A stretch of 64,000 bases of DNA from Castanea sativa. Its lineage: Eukaryota > Streptophyta > Magnoliopsida > Fagales > Fagaceae. The position numbers and the translations under genes were made by a program. Below are positions 49,462-62,608 of this stretch, in pieces (position 1 is the stretch's first letter; the number at the start of each line of letters is the position of its first letter). The stretch lies in contig NC_134013.1 in assembly GCF_040712315.1 (NCBI RefSeq), positions 11,505,001 to 11,569,000 of the forward strand, written 5' to 3'. The notes below the pieces were generated by a model. That model was not told the DNA's origin and did no database searches. It saw nothing but the letters and a program-made list of their open reading frames with translations.

Positions 49462-52109
49462 TCATAGATTATGAACCATCGAATTCCATCCATTTGTAAT
49501 ACTTTCTTGAGTCAAGGGACCTCCACTTGCAACACTTCCTTGAGTCAAGAGACCTCCTGCACCATTAATTTTGTCGTTGGAGCCTACAACACTTGATGTA
49601 CTCTTTAAATGTGATGCTAATGCAACACTTGCTGATGAGCCTCCCTGATGTGCTGCAGAACTTGTAGAAGCCGACTACAAAAAATCCAATTACACATTAC
49701 ACATATCACAAACTTAGCATTAAAATTATCAAAGCATGCATCTAAACTATTATTAATATCAAAATAAAATATATAATTGTAAATATCTTTACCATTAAAA
49801 GTTGTGTAAAACTAGTAATATTTTCAGAAGATTTATCCTCAGTTTTCTTTTGTGCCACGACGTCATGTGCATATATTTCCTGTAAAAATTGTACTAGTTT
49901 AGCAACTATAATAGCATACTATATTAATGTGTAAAAATAAAATAGAATGGTGAAAATAAGGATAATTGAAGATTACCTCCTGCACTTTTCTTTTCTTTGT
50001 TTGCTTCTTTGATGTGCCTTCCTTTGGTTTCCTCATCTTAAATCCATGATTTCGTCCTACGCTTTTTATTACGATAAACCTCTCTTTTCTTTATCCCTTT
50101 TGGTACAATCGTAATCGAAGCACATAATTGATCTTCTTTGTCTGCAAAATCAGTGGAAGGCCTAATGATGTCTTCTTCCACATTAGCTTTGCAATTCCTA
50201 AGGTCACAAAGTTTTTTTTTCAAATCCGCAATTGCTAAGCTTAGAATATTATGGCCTTCTTTAGTTTCACATGCCTCATTCACCAATTGAATATATTTTG
50301 GACATAAATCTCGATACCGATCTACATATTCCAGTCGAGTATCCGGCTTAATGTTATGTGTTGTGCAATTTTTTCCGCTTCCATCTTTTGCATCTCTTCT
50401 CCACCTCTTCATGATATATTTATTAGGAATCAACTTGATATCCAATACATCAAGAACTTTCAAGCCATGCCTACATAAAATACCAAATGACTCAAACTTT
50501 CTGCAACTACAAGATAGAGTCTCATCTAATGGATTCCACATGACCTCATATTTTCCATTTTGATTGAAACTCCAACCACATAACTATGTGTTTGACTCAC
50601 ATTGCGTTCTAGGATGGAAAGTGCCATTACCTCTTCAACTTCTGTCTGAAAGAAATCAAACAACTTAGGTGTATACACTGTTGCTACTTGGTTAAGCATA
50701 GGAGAGCTTTTGAGCTTTAATCTTGGAAATTTCTGTCTAGAGTTGTATTCTGCTTCTAACTCCTTATCCCGCTTTTGATTGACAACTGTCTCAAAATGAG
50801 TGAAAAACTCTACTATATTGAGATCAGTACGCAAGCAATCCTTTAAGTCAGCATTGAAACTCTCACTAAGCTGGGTTGTCTTCATTCCTGCAGTAAAAGT
50901 TCTCTTAACATATGCTTGGGCCCATTTTTCCTTCAATTTAAATAGATCAATTAGCCATTTATTTTCACGAATATCGTACTTATCTAGCATTTCATTCCAA
51001 GCTCTAAGAAACTCATCTTCACCGTTATACTCATAGATACACGCTAAGAAATCAGCGTTAAATTGAGGCTCAGTTTTTAGTAAATGACCCAAGTGTTTCT
51101 CAGCATTCTGCCACATATGCCAACTACACAATGCATGATATGTCGTAGGCATGACTACTTTTATTGCAGCTGACATTGCTGCACCTTGATCTGTGAAAAT
51201 AGTGACTGGCTTCTTTTCAGACATTGCTTCTAAGAAGGTCTCAAATAACCATACAAAAGATTCAATCGTTTTATCGTATAAAAGTGCACCTCCAAATACA
51301 ACAGTTTCCCTATGGTGATTGAGACCCAAAAATACTCCAAGTGGCCTTGCATCTCTATTAGTGCTATACGTTGTATCAAACGTTATTACATCACCGAAGT
51401 GGCTATAGTCAATGATCATTCTTGCATCGGCCCAAAAGATATTAATAATCAACTCTTCACAGTCCAATTGAGTAGCGAAATAATATGAAGGATTTTCCTT
51501 AAGTTGACGACTGAAATATCTTCCCAAGCTAGCGGCTGCCCCATGCTCCATGTCTCTCTGTCGCTTAGTACGTAAGTAGTTTTTATGATCTTGCTTGGTA
51601 AAACCAAGATTATCATATCCACCAACTTGCTTACTAAGAAGCTCATAAGATTGCTTTAATCTTAATCCCGATTCATGTGCCAAATCAATTTCAATAGCAT
51701 GAGTTGCAGCCACTTTCCGTTGTGATGGCATCATGTGCACAGTTGATGGAAGGTGGAGATAGTGGTTATGCTCAGCAATAAATTCACTCACCACATATTT
51801 TTTACTATATCGATTAAGTACAATAACCAAACGTGCTTCACAACCACATCTTGTTTCTGCTCGGGGATTCTTTACATTCTGATCTCTCTTGTCTTTGCCT
51901 CGAACTCCCTCCTTCGCACACACAAATCTCCTTGAAGTAACCACTCCAGTCTTTTTACATTTATTTACATACTCTTTTCTAATACTAAAACCAGCCTTTC
52001 TGCCATATTCATTATAAAAACCATATGCAATCTCATCCGCTTCAAACTCCATCCCTTTAAATGGGGTAGATTCCATGGGCACATTAGAAGGAACATGTAT
52101 TCCCATCAT
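49462..52109 (-). pseudogene. FAR1/FHY3-related MULE transposase with two opposite frameshifts (inner element)
   Basis: Exon 1 spans 52109-49977, exon 2 49879-49793 and exon 3 49674-49462. The frame from ATG 52109 runs 527 codons through the FAR1 DNA-binding domain (YGFYNEYGRKAGFSIRKEY, RRFVCAKEG, a CGCEARL segment and HNHYL) and the MULE transposase core (ITFDTTYSTN, TIFTDQGAAM, ALCSWHMWQNAEKHL). It then breaks near 50545-50575. The SWIM finger (CSCRKFESFGILCRHGLKVL) lies in a shifted frame, open from about 50574 to 50041. Near 50050-50130 a second shift restores the first frame, which continues in phase through exon 1's end and both 3' exons to TGA at 49464-49462. The changes fit a one-base loss followed by a one-base gain. 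Everything else looks intact. A sequencing or assembly error could explain either shift. Confidence 0.88.
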
Positions 52110-53413
<1,304 letters not shown>

Positions 53414-53847
53414 ACTTGGCTTTTGTATACGTATACACTTCTTTTTTCCTATTGTTAAATCAAATACTACCTCTTTTCTTGCCGACTTAGGCAAAAGACT
53501 TTCCAAGTAAACCCCATTAAAGATGCTTCTCCATCAATTTCAATTTCAATTTAAATCATTCAGCAGCAAGCCAGCAACCCACACTTCACCAATATAATTT
53601 GATAATTTTGCTCATTAATTCACATTGGGGTCTAAACAGAAATTTCAATGTTCAATCTTATTGGTGGCCATCAAAACAACAATATGTTCAAGAAATTTTC
53701 AATGTTCATTTTCTTATGTTAGGCCCACGTAAGCTTGTTTCTCTGTGTGTACTAATAAAGATTCAATCTTTATCTCAAAAAATTAAAAATACTCCTAGAA
53801 TCATCCGGCCATTATAAAGATTCAATCATTAACCACCAAAACAACCA

Positions 53848-54591
53848 TATAAACTTACCTAGACAACAATATAAATGCAGAAAAATTATCAAACATCAAA
53901 TAAGATAAGCATAAATATATTTTTACTGATATACCTCTGTTTGGCAAGATAGAAACAGAGATGTCTTCTCTAAACCTTCTGTGAAGCTTTTTTTTTTTTT
54001 GGTTAAAATCTGTGAAGCTTTGAATGTGGGCTACCTCTGTTTCACTTTTCCCTCTAAAAGTTTTTTTTTTTGTTTTCCAGTGCACGGATATGTTTCTGTG
54101 AGAATCAGGTGAAGCTTTTTTTTTTTGATTAAAATTTGTGTAGCTTTGAACGTGGGCTGGGCTAACTCTGTTTCACTTTTCCCTCTAAAAGGTTTTTTTT
54201 TTTTGTTTTCCAGTGCACTGATGTATCTACCTTTGTTTCTCCATTTCCAGTGCACGTATGTACTTCTACAAGGATCTGGTGAAGCTCTTTTTTTTTTGGT
54301 TAAAATCTGTGAAGCAGCTATGGGCTAACTCTGTTTCACTTCTCCCTCTAAAATGTTTTTTTTTGTTTTCCAGTGCACTGGTACATCACCTCTGTTTCTC
54401 CATTTCCCTCCAAAAAGGTTTTTTTTGTCCGGTTGAGTTAAACCCCAGTTAAAAGGCCAAACTGCAGTTAAGTGTGTGGTGTTAACATTTTAAATGACGT
54501 GGATGATTTTTGAGCGTGGATGATTTTGGGAGAATCCTCACTGTGTACTGGAGCCTCTCCATTTCCTTTGAAATGGAGAGGATCCGTTTCC
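53848..54591 (-). repeat. Right arm of the inner MULE with tandem sub-repeats
   Basis: The outer ~150 bases and inner ~264 bases match the left arm. Between them a unit containing GGTTAAAATCTGTGAAGC, TCTGTTTCACTTTTCCCTCT, poly(T) and GTTTTCCAGTGCAC recurs three to four times (about 53985-54430); only one copy is present on the left (47320-47430). Confidence 0.85.
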
Positions 54592-54600
54592 GTTAAAGGC

Positions 54601-54757
54601 GGGGCTTCAAAATTTTCAGGGGTATTCTTGTCTTTTCAAGTGTATAAGGGTGTAGTATGCTGATTTGTTTCTTTTAGACAGATGTCACTTTTTTATTGGG
54701 CCTAGAAACACCAACTAAGTGCTGATGTGGAATCCCTGAAACACTATATACTTTCTC
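54601..54757 (-). repeat. Right terminal inverted repeat of the outer MULE (terminal part)
   Basis: The inverse of the start of the left TIR at 37466, including CACTTTTTTATTGGGCC and the terminal CTATATACTTTCTC. It is separated from its inner half by the 9.2-kb nested insertion. Confidence 0.92.
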
Positions 54758-55002
54758 CTTAGCTGCTAAGGTTTTTTTTTTTTTTTTTTTTTGCATGCAT
54801 CTTCTGCTAGGTAAAAACACATTATTTTGTTTAAAATTTTTAAATGGCTGATTGTTGTTTTGAGTAAATTTGTTAATTAGGCTTAATTATTTTTAACTTT
54901 ATTATCGGTAATTTTTGTTACTACGCTAATTTTTTTGGACCTGTATATTTTGTTTTACTTTGTAGATCAATAAATTTTTTTAATGGCCTTTAAAATGAGA
55001 AA

Positions 55003-55165
55003 AATGCTAGACTTACAAACTTTTTTATAAGTTGCTAATATGGTGAGTGATTATTGGTAAATAAAAGAATGATGTAAGTGGTGGCCCAAAATGAAAACCT
55101 ATAAGAATTTATATTTCAACAGTTTGTAAAAATGTTGTAGATAAGTTTTTGTATATAACATTACT
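55003..55165. mobile_element. MITE related to the one at 55299
   Basis: A ~163-bp sequence from AAATGCTAGACTTACAAACTTT to AACAGTTTGTAAAAATGTTG...TAACATTACTTT. The ends are inverted (ACTTACAAACTTTTTTATAA against its approximate complement). It is the same family as 55299-56255. Confidence 0.6.
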
Positions 55166-55298
55166 TTAAAAAGAATCAATAATATTGTTAAGGGGGCAAA
55201 ATGTAATTTTATTAAACAAAATTGCTAATATATATATATATATATATTTATATATCTCAACGCATCAATTAAACAATATAACATATCTTTCATGTAAA

Positions 55299-56255
55299 GA
55301 GTAATGCTTGTGGGGACTAAAATGACCTAAGTAAGTATTTGGGCATCGGGCTTTGTTGATGGGCGCTAGTTTGTTTTAGACTAAAAGCCTCTTAGAACTG
55401 TAACTCGGCCCATGAGACGAGAGTCTGAGAATTCATCCGAAGTCGAATATCTCCTCGGACAGACCCACGATGACCCTGGGATTCACTAAAAAGATCAAGG
55501 CAGAGTTACGAAAAAACCGTTGGTTAAGAGGGGGATTTAAGCACCCTCCAGACGTAACGGTGTGAGGGAAATATCTTATAGAAAGGCTGCTACCTCCACA
55601 TTAAAGACCCTGTACCTACCACCCTGGCCGCATTAATGGGGGAGTGACTCCTGAGTAGTAGAAGTCAGTCTTCTTGATACAATTTAAAGACTTCCAAAGG
55701 GTGGTGGATGAGACAGGTGGCTAATAGGGTAATTTGTGTGACACATGAACAAAGAGGGAAGAAGAAGAAGTATTTAAGGAAGAAAGAGGGCAAAGAAAGG
55801 GGGAGAGAGAAATATTAAGAACTGTGGCCTTTGAGAATAGAAAAAGACAAATAATATATAATTTGTCCTCGGCTCACGTCCGAGGAAGTTTACTTTTCCC
55901 CGTTTGTCTTTTATTTGCAAACACTGTAATAGTCCAGCCTGTTCACTAAGTTTCGAATATCACTAAACTAGATTGCGAACCCACACTCCACAAATTTTAT
56001 CGTTTAAGGCTAATTGGGCCGGAGCCCACGTGTGTTTTGGGGTCCAAGCGCAATTGTGCACTTACAATGCTAAAGACACAAACTATTTTATAACTTTTTT
56101 ACAAGTTGCTGATGTGACAAATTCTTACTAGTTCTAATATGGGCTCATTACTAATAACACATTTTTTTACTTACAATAACAATTTAGAAAATGCTAAAGC
56201 CACATCAACAGTTTGTAAAAATATTATAAAATAGTTTATGTCTGTAACATTACTC
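55299..56255. mobile_element. MITE interrupted by a solo LTR
   Basis: The ends GAGTAATG and CATTACTC are inverted and sit between near-identical direct repeats TTCATGTAA (55289-55297 and 56256-56264). After removing the LTR and one copy of its target site, about 190 bases of MITE remain, with matching AAACTATTTTATAA arms. Confidence 0.75.
55309..56066 (+). mobile_element. Solo LTR of a retrotransposon
   Basis: A 758-bp sequence starting TGTGGGGACTAAAATGACC and ending GCAATTGTGCACTTACA, flanked by the perfect 5-bp duplication ATGCT (55304-55308 and 56067-56071). It has TG...CA ends and a TATTTAAGG TATA-like element near 55772. There is no internal region, primer site or second LTR, so it is a solo LTR left by recombination. 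The higher GC than its surroundings and the length fit a gypsy-type LTR. The orientation is inferred from the TATA-like site. Confidence 0.88.
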
Positions 56256-56420
56256 TTCATGTAAAAGTAAATTCTAACAATGAGCCTTTCCCCTCAAAAA
56301 AAAAAAGCATTTAATTACCATAAAATAAAATTAATATAGGAGCTATCTTCAATAAAATTACAATATTCTTTCTCAAAAAAAATTACCATAAAATAATAAC
56401 AATGAATAATTAATATATAG

Positions 56421-56583
56421 TGGGTTCTAGTTAGCTCAATTGGTAAAGTCTCTGATGGTTGTATAAGAGATTTGGGGTTCAATCTCTGCCTACACTAAAA
56501 ACTGATTGGTGTCTTAGTCTGATGATAAAGAGCGCTCATCAGGAGCGGACGCCATATGTTAAAACTTTCTCAAAAAAAAAAAA
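56421..56583 (+). mobile_element. tRNA-derived SINE (family 1)
   Basis: GGGTTCTAGTTAGCTCAATTG contains box A (TTAGCTCAATTGGTA). Box B is GGGGTTCAATCTC. The body has CCTACACTAAAAACTGATTGG and ATCAGGAGCGGACGCCATAT, and the tail is AAACTTTCTCAAAAAAAAAAAAA. It is the better preserved of the two copies in the window (the other is at 33694). Confidence 0.9.
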
Positions 56584-56599
56584 ATTATATATATATATA

Positions 56600-56939
56600 T
56601 AAGAAGCTATCATACCAGCCACCAAATTCACTTTTCTTTCACTTATCTTAATTTGTTAATTGTTACTTTTTAAAAACCTTAAGATCTATTTTTTTTTACT
56701 TTCGAAAATTCTAGAATTTAATTTAATTTAATTTTTTACACGGTAAAATATAATTGTTTTCAATTTCTAAAATAGGCCACAAGCTTACCACATATCTATC
56801 TTTAGAATCGTACTCGTGGGCCCACCTTTCATTCCACAGTTGTATAGATTTCACAAAAATCATGGGCTCAAAAACAAAAGCCCACAAATCATAATCGAGC
56901 ATTGGCTTTTTTCTTTTTATCTTGTAAGTACGCCCTAGT
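56600..56939. other. Upstream region of the coiled-coil gene, no gene seen
   Basis: AT-rich intergenic sequence leading into the promoter at 56940. Confidence 0.4.
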
Positions 56940-56990
56940 TGACCGTTGCAAACCCTTTTTAGATTTCTTTCAATTCAAATCACAACGGTC
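56940..56990 (+). promoter_or_regulatory. Two MSA-like (AACGG) elements upstream of the coiled-coil gene
   Basis: TGACCGTTGCA (inverse TGCAACGGTCA) at 56940-56950 and CACAACGGTC at 56981-56990 lie 95-145 bases before the start codon. The core AACGG with flanking GTC resembles the mitosis-specific activator element bound by MYB3R factors, which gives G2/M-phase expression. This is inference from motif match only. Confidence 0.5.
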
Positions 56991-57084
56991 CTATTTTGCT
57001 TTCCGCCTCTGAATTCTGAAAGATCCAAACTTTCATCTTCTCCTTCTCGTCTTCTTTATTATCGTTCTTATTCTGCAATTCACA

Positions 57085-59643
57085 ATGGTTACGAAAGAAG
57101 TCTCTGAAATCTCAGCCGATAGGCAAAAATGGGACAAGATTTTCAACGGTCTGGTGCGAATGTTGAAGACCCAACAAACACAGCTGGTGACCCTCGTCAA
57201 CGATCGGAAAAACCTCGAAGATCGCATCAAAATGCAACACGAACGATGGGTCTCCGATATTCGCCTCTGCGAAGATCATATTTGTCAGGTAATTTCTTTC
57301 AATTCGTCCAAGATTTGATTTTTTTTATTTTTTTGAAATTAGGGTTTTCGAGAAATTTGGGGTTTGGGATACCCAAAAAACTAAATTTGAGGTTTTTTTT
57401 GTAATTTTTTGTGTAGTTGAAGGGGGATTTGGTAATGCAAGAGAAAACACACTCGCTCGACGTTCTTAAATCAAATCTGGTTATGAGTTTGAAGCACAGA
57501 GAGGCTTTTCTTGAGAAATTGATATCAGGTTAGTAATTTTTTTTTCTTCTTATTATTATATGTTAATGGGGTTTTCTTGCTTTATTACACAAGCATACAT
57601 TTTCTGGCTTGTTGTGGCAGAAAAATAAAATTATAAAATTTGTGTTTAGAATGTACCAGTTCTATTATCTCTTCCTGTGATTATTGAGCAATTAAATGCA
57701 CCATTAATATATTTTAGTTAGCTAATTTAGGCTTGGAATGGAAAAATAATAACAATATACTTAAATTGACATGGGTTTTACTTGAATTGAATGGAACAGA
57801 CACCCACACATACAAACAGAATGGTTCATTCTAAGTTATGATAGGCACAGGGCCTATTGTATTTAATTTAAGTTTGATAAAAACACTGAGTAAATTTACT
57901 TCAAAAATTGAGTCATAGTTTATACCACATTCACATGTGTTATTCCATAGACTCTTGGATTTATCGCTCTCCTTATGTAATGATTTGCGAATATTTTATT
58001 TTTAGGAGTGACTTTCTTCTTTAATTTACAGTGTGGTAGGTGGTGAATTTTGATAAATGTCAGGTTTTGTGCAGTATACTGTTTGTGGGTTTGAGATTTG
58101 TGTCTATTGTCTTGAGTATGCTCCATGTGCATTTCCTTTTCTTTTATTGCAGAAGATGCAGATAGCGAGTTGGAAGATTTCAAAGCGTTGCTTGACTATG
58201 TTTCTCTTAAATCCCCAAAGGTATGTTCTGGCGTTCTGCCTTAATTTTGTTGAAATAAGTTTTGAATTTTCTGTTTAATGTTGTTGAGGGGTTCCAATTT
58301 TCACAGGACCTTTCTCTGAGTAAAGGAAGTGATATGCCAGGAGGAGAGCGCCATTCTAAGAAATTGGAAGCTGAAGTAAGGAGGTTAAAGTATGAAAATA
58401 AGAAGCTTGCCTCAGAGAAGAGTTCTGAGATATCTGCACTGTTGGCGGAGAAAAATTTTGTATGGAATCAGTATAAAATACTGGAAAATGATTACACCAG
58501 TAAATTAAAGAGTGAGCATTCTGAAGTTGAACAAGCAAATGAGAAGGTGAAGAAGCTTCTTGCCAGTATGGAGCAACTGCAGTCAATAAATGATGAAAAG
58601 GATGAAACAATTGCAAGATTAAAAGATAAAGTGAATTTGATGGAGGCTGACTCAAATAAGTTGAATGAAGAAAATTTGAGACTCTCCAAGGAGTTAGAGT
58701 TGTTAAAAAAGTCTAGAAGTGCTCCAGTCACACCCGTGCTAAATCGTTGTCCGGCAGGAGCAAGACCTTCTTGTTTGAGAGACAAGAACAGCAGCAGGGA
58801 TAGAAGTAATGTTATTGTCAAAAAGGAATCATCTGCTGCACAAGCCCCTGGTTCTGCAAAGGACACTGAAAAGGTACTCAAGAATTAGTTTTCCTTGCCA
58901 CATTGTAGCTGTAATTAGTATATCTTGCTGCAACTGCTAGATGATCCTTGGCCCGGTGAAATATGATATTTTCATCTGCTTCATGTGACACAGAAACCTT
59001 TCACTGCAAATCTCATAGATAATCATGATTAGAGCTGACTAAAAGCATTGTTTATTGATTGCTTGTGAAGATCTTGTTAAAATGTTTTGAGTTAAATAGC
59101 TCTCACTAGCAAGAACAGGTTATGGTGCATGATGATAAATTATATGTGAAGCAATTTGACAATACCTTGTAATATCCGGAATAAAAACTGCAATCTCTGA
59201 AGTTAAATAATTTTTTTAGAAATTTTAAAGGTTAAATAATCTGTTTAGAAAGTTATAAACTTTACAGTGCCAAGTCACTCATCTGTACAAACCAACTCTT
59301 AGTCTTAAAGTATGATGAGTACCTATCTTTTTTTCCAATTCATTGACATTTATGTTTGTGATTTGTCCATAGGATGAGACTCAATATGTCATATGTACAT
59401 GCATGCAAGCATACATACAAAAATAATAGAAGATATTTCTATTCTTCCTATTTTTAATCAACATGAAAAGTTACCATAGGATGAGACTCTTTCTTTTGTT
59501 TCCAGGGAAGCAGAGGTTTAAAGAGGAAAGGTGTTTATTCTGCTCCCATTTCAGAGCTCCCAAAATTGTTCTCATCCAACTTCAAGGTTCCCAAGCTGAA
59601 GAGACACGCGAATGAAAATATAACACCATTTCCCCAGCTTTAA
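57085..59643 (+). CDS. Coiled-coil protein of unknown function
   Basis: Five exons: 57085-57288, 57417-57528, 58153-58220, 58307-58873 and 59506-59643, all with GT-AG borders and continuous phase, giving 362 residues. The N-terminus (MVTKEVSEISADRQKWDKIF) and residues about 130-290 are strongly helical heptad-type sequence rich in Glu, Lys and Leu (for example LEAEVRRLKYENKKLASEKS), predicting a long coiled coil. The C-terminal ~90 residues are basic and Ser/Pro-rich (SRSAPVTPVL, RPSCLRDKN, LKRKGVY, FKVPKLKRHANENITPFPQL), and could include a nuclear-localisation signal at LKRKG or PKLKRH. No catalytic domain was seen. With two MSA-like motifs upstream, a role in cell division is possible, but this is inference. 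I do not recognise a named orthologue. Confidence 0.85.
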
Positions 59644-60854
59644 ACTGAAAAGGGTAGCTAGTCATACTTGTATTTGTTTGTTGAGGTTCACTAATGGCTA
59701 CTGTTGTAATTCTTATATTCTTTTGCTTTCTATGTAATTTAGCTTTAGTCTAGGGAAAGTTTTTTGTTCATCTGTTAATATTCTTTCTTCTTTTTCTCTC
59801 TTTGATCTCTTTTAGTCATTCTTTCTACTTCCATATGTAATTCCTGATTTTATAAATGTTGTTCAAGTGGCAACGCCCAGTTAGTTGCTATTATAAGAGT
59901 ATTTTTCTGACATGTACATGTCCAGCTTCCCAAACTGGTACTAGAATTGGGTCTCCAAACGGAGTTTTCTTCTGCTATGGCTTAGGTCATGTTTCTAGAC
60001 TCCTGATATGTTTGAAGTGATGCTTTTAGATTTGAGAGAGTCTAGGACAACTTTTACTGCAGTCGACTATGAATGGTAGAGAAAAAGTGATAAATCGATC
60101 CGAGTGATTGTTTACTAATCACAGTTGACAACTTCAGCAAATTATGATAAATGATGTGGTCTATTTTAGAAGAACGGTTAAGATTTTTGGGACACATATT
60201 CCTTGGAGAAAGTTTCCTTTGAGACCGGCTTATGCAATGCCTTCTTGCATTTGGTGGGCCTCACACACTTGTGGGACCCATGTGTTGGAGATTGTCCCGA
60301 AAGATAATTTTTTGTATTCTTAACAATGTTAACAATAGTGGACTATGGAGAACCAACTCAATCTCAATCTATACATTCACTCAGAGAAATGCCTATTTTA
60401 CTTTTGATTAATTAATAGCAAATTAGCAACTCTATTTAACCTGCATGGGTTATGGCGCTGATTGTATCGAGGCTATGCTCCAAGACGCATCATAGTTTGT
60501 GATGAAGAAGCTACTGACTGGGACCCAAATTGAATCTTGACTCCATGCTCTAAAAGGGGTTTCATGGATAAACAAAAGGAAAGTTTACTACTTTCTTTGT
60601 CCCCCAAATTAGACAGATATCTCAATGATTTATCTTTAAAGAAAACTAAATTATGTGATTTATCGTTTGTAATAAAGTACTTCAATCACTATATATTCTC
60701 ACCAATCATTACAAGGGACAGACCATTAACACTAACTAATCTTTTACTCGTCTAGAATATCATGAACTAGTAACAACATAAAATTACGGGCTCTTACATC
60801 TTATCTAATTAATTAACACATTTTGACTTTCTAGGCCATTCAACACTCTTAGAA
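59644..60854. other. 3' UTR of the coiled-coil gene, then intergenic
   Basis: The first few hundred bases after the stop at 59643 probably form the 3' UTR. No further gene was recognised. ORFs at 60473-60755 have no domain. Confidence 0.4.
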
Positions 60855-61268
60855 CTAGTAGTAGTATGACCCCCAAATTGGTGGCCACCACTTGGAATGA
60901 AAATAAGGCTGGTAAGAAACCATAACCACAAGCAGAACCAGCAGCAAAGCCAGGGGCCAAGGCAAGCTCTGGGCTTGATGAACCACAGGAGTCTTTGTAA
61001 TTGGGGCAATAATTACAATCCTTCCGTATTTGGTGACCGAGTGCATGACAAAGATTAGCAGCACAGGCAATACGAAGAGGAACATCTTAAAGTTGATGAG
61101 GTTTTTGTGCATCTGTGACTTGTAGCCTGTGTAATAGGAGAGCACCATTAAAAGAACAATGATACCAGCTATAGCAAGTAGAGGCATAGGAGGTGCAGAC
61201 ACAGAGGCTAGTGTTTGCTCTGTCCACCCTTGCTTCCATCCCCTTCTTTCCCTAAAAAACCAGCCCAT
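60855..61268 (-). CDS. Small plant membrane protein of unknown function
   Basis: An intronless frame of 137 residues starting MGWFFRERRGWKQGWTEQTL. I chose the ATG at 61268 rather than the one six codons upstream (61286), because the MGW start is what I recall for related plant proteins. Three hydrophobic segments are visible: about 30-47 (LLAIAGIIVLLMVLSYYTG), 61-76 (MFLFVLPVLLIFVMHSV) and 101-120 (WPLALLLVLLVVMVSYQ). The C-terminus is HSKWWPPIWGSYYY. The first two are followed by basic or polar turns, giving a likely three-helix membrane protein. It resembles a plant-specific family without assigned function. It looks intact. Confidence 0.8.
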   Translation of the reverse strand: MGWFFRERRGWKQGWTEQTLASVSAPPMPLLAIAGIIVLLMVLSYYTGYKSQMHKNLINFKMFLFVLPVLLIFVMHSVTKYGRIVIIAPITKTPVVHQAQSLPWPLALLLVLLVVMVSYQPYFHSKWWPPIWGSYYY

Positions 61269-61269
61269 C

Positions 61270-62100
61270 TTTCTTCTTTCACTCACTCAAAGCTTTTTCT
61301 CTAGCTTGTTGCTTCTCTTATTGTGAGAACGGGGTTTATTAATATGGTGGAAGTGATGCAAAGGTTAATTCTTTGTTTGCTTTGGCATAAATTCTGGCGT
61401 TTAGATTCCATCCCCAACTGACCTTCTTTTTGGACATGCCCATCGCACTAAGTTGGAATTGATACCCAACATACAGCTTCATTCTTTTAATTTTTTTTCT
61501 TAAAGACGAATATAGAAAGAAGGAATATATTCTTACTTTTTTTTTCTCTCTATTTTTCATTTTTAAAATTTATTTTCTTCAAATCTAAGCATTGATTGGT
61601 GGAAGGTTTGGAACTTAATTAGGTTGACAAGGGTTGTACACAAACCAATGAATTCAATATTGATCATTTTATTTTATTTTAACCATGACAATCTTGAATT
61701 AATTTTAAAAAAATCTTATATATATATATATATATATAGTAAATGCTACGACTAAAATTTTTCAACCTCTTTATAAATCTATACCAATAATTAAATAAAT
61801 CAGTATATAACTATATATTATGCTTATTGACACCACCACCTAGTTCGAGTGGTGGGCATTGTATACAAAGTGCAAAAGCGTAATTTCAATAATGTTTTCC
61901 ATGCAACTTTTAAATTCAATCATACAATATGCCTTATACCTAAAGGATTTGGGTGTTGTCAACCAATTGAAGAAACTTCAACAACAGCATGGAATATTAA
62001 TTACACCCACGTGGGCTTTCAAGGACTTCTTTTGGCATTGAACTCCTACAAAGCAAGCAAAGCAAGAAAGTTGGGAGTTAATAAATAATGAAGTAAGATG
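61270..62100. other. Upstream of the membrane protein gene; no other gene
   Basis: Promoter and 5' UTR of the minus-strand gene (minus-strand TATTAATAA near 61337-61345 could be a TATA-type site), then AT-rich intergenic sequence with a TA run at 61711-61738. Confidence 0.4.
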
Positions 62101-62208
62101 CTAGGAGCTCTGAATAAATTTGATTTCCCTTCGGGTAAATGTGACGGCCGAAATTGTGTGGTGGATTGGTTGCCAGACTAGGTGGTTATGGGGGGGTTGC
62201 GACTTGTG

Positions 62209-62211
<3 letters not shown>

Positions 62212-62256
<45 letters not shown>

Positions 62257-62275
62257 AGGAGGAGGAGGAGAAGAA
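62212..62275. repeat. (GA)n microsatellite followed by GGA repeats
   Basis: GA runs from about 62212 to 62248, then about six GGA/AGG trinucleotides. The plus-strand 61-codon ORF across it is not credible. Confidence 0.95.
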
Positions 62276-62289
62276 GAAAAGAAAACATT

Positions 62290-62568
62290 AAAACAAATCA
62301 AATAGTTTTTAAGATAAACATTTAATAATTTTACTTTAAATAATTATTTTATTAAAATAAATCAGGTGTCCTAATTCTCAAAAAAAAAAAAAAAATCATG
62401 TGATCCTCGTGTGATGCATTTTCCATCCACTCTTCTGAATAGAATAGAAACAAAATGACCAATTTAAACATTTCTCAAAATTTTAGATTCTTTTAATCTA
62501 TAAATTTATTATTTGAAGTTAAAAAAACTAGTCACAAATCCACGCAATATGTGAAAAAATGTAATATA

Positions 62569-62608
<40 letters not shown>

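Noticed and set aside
58356..58881. Two minus-strand ORFs of 99 and 129 codons
   Set aside because: They are shadows of the coiled-coil exon on the other strand.
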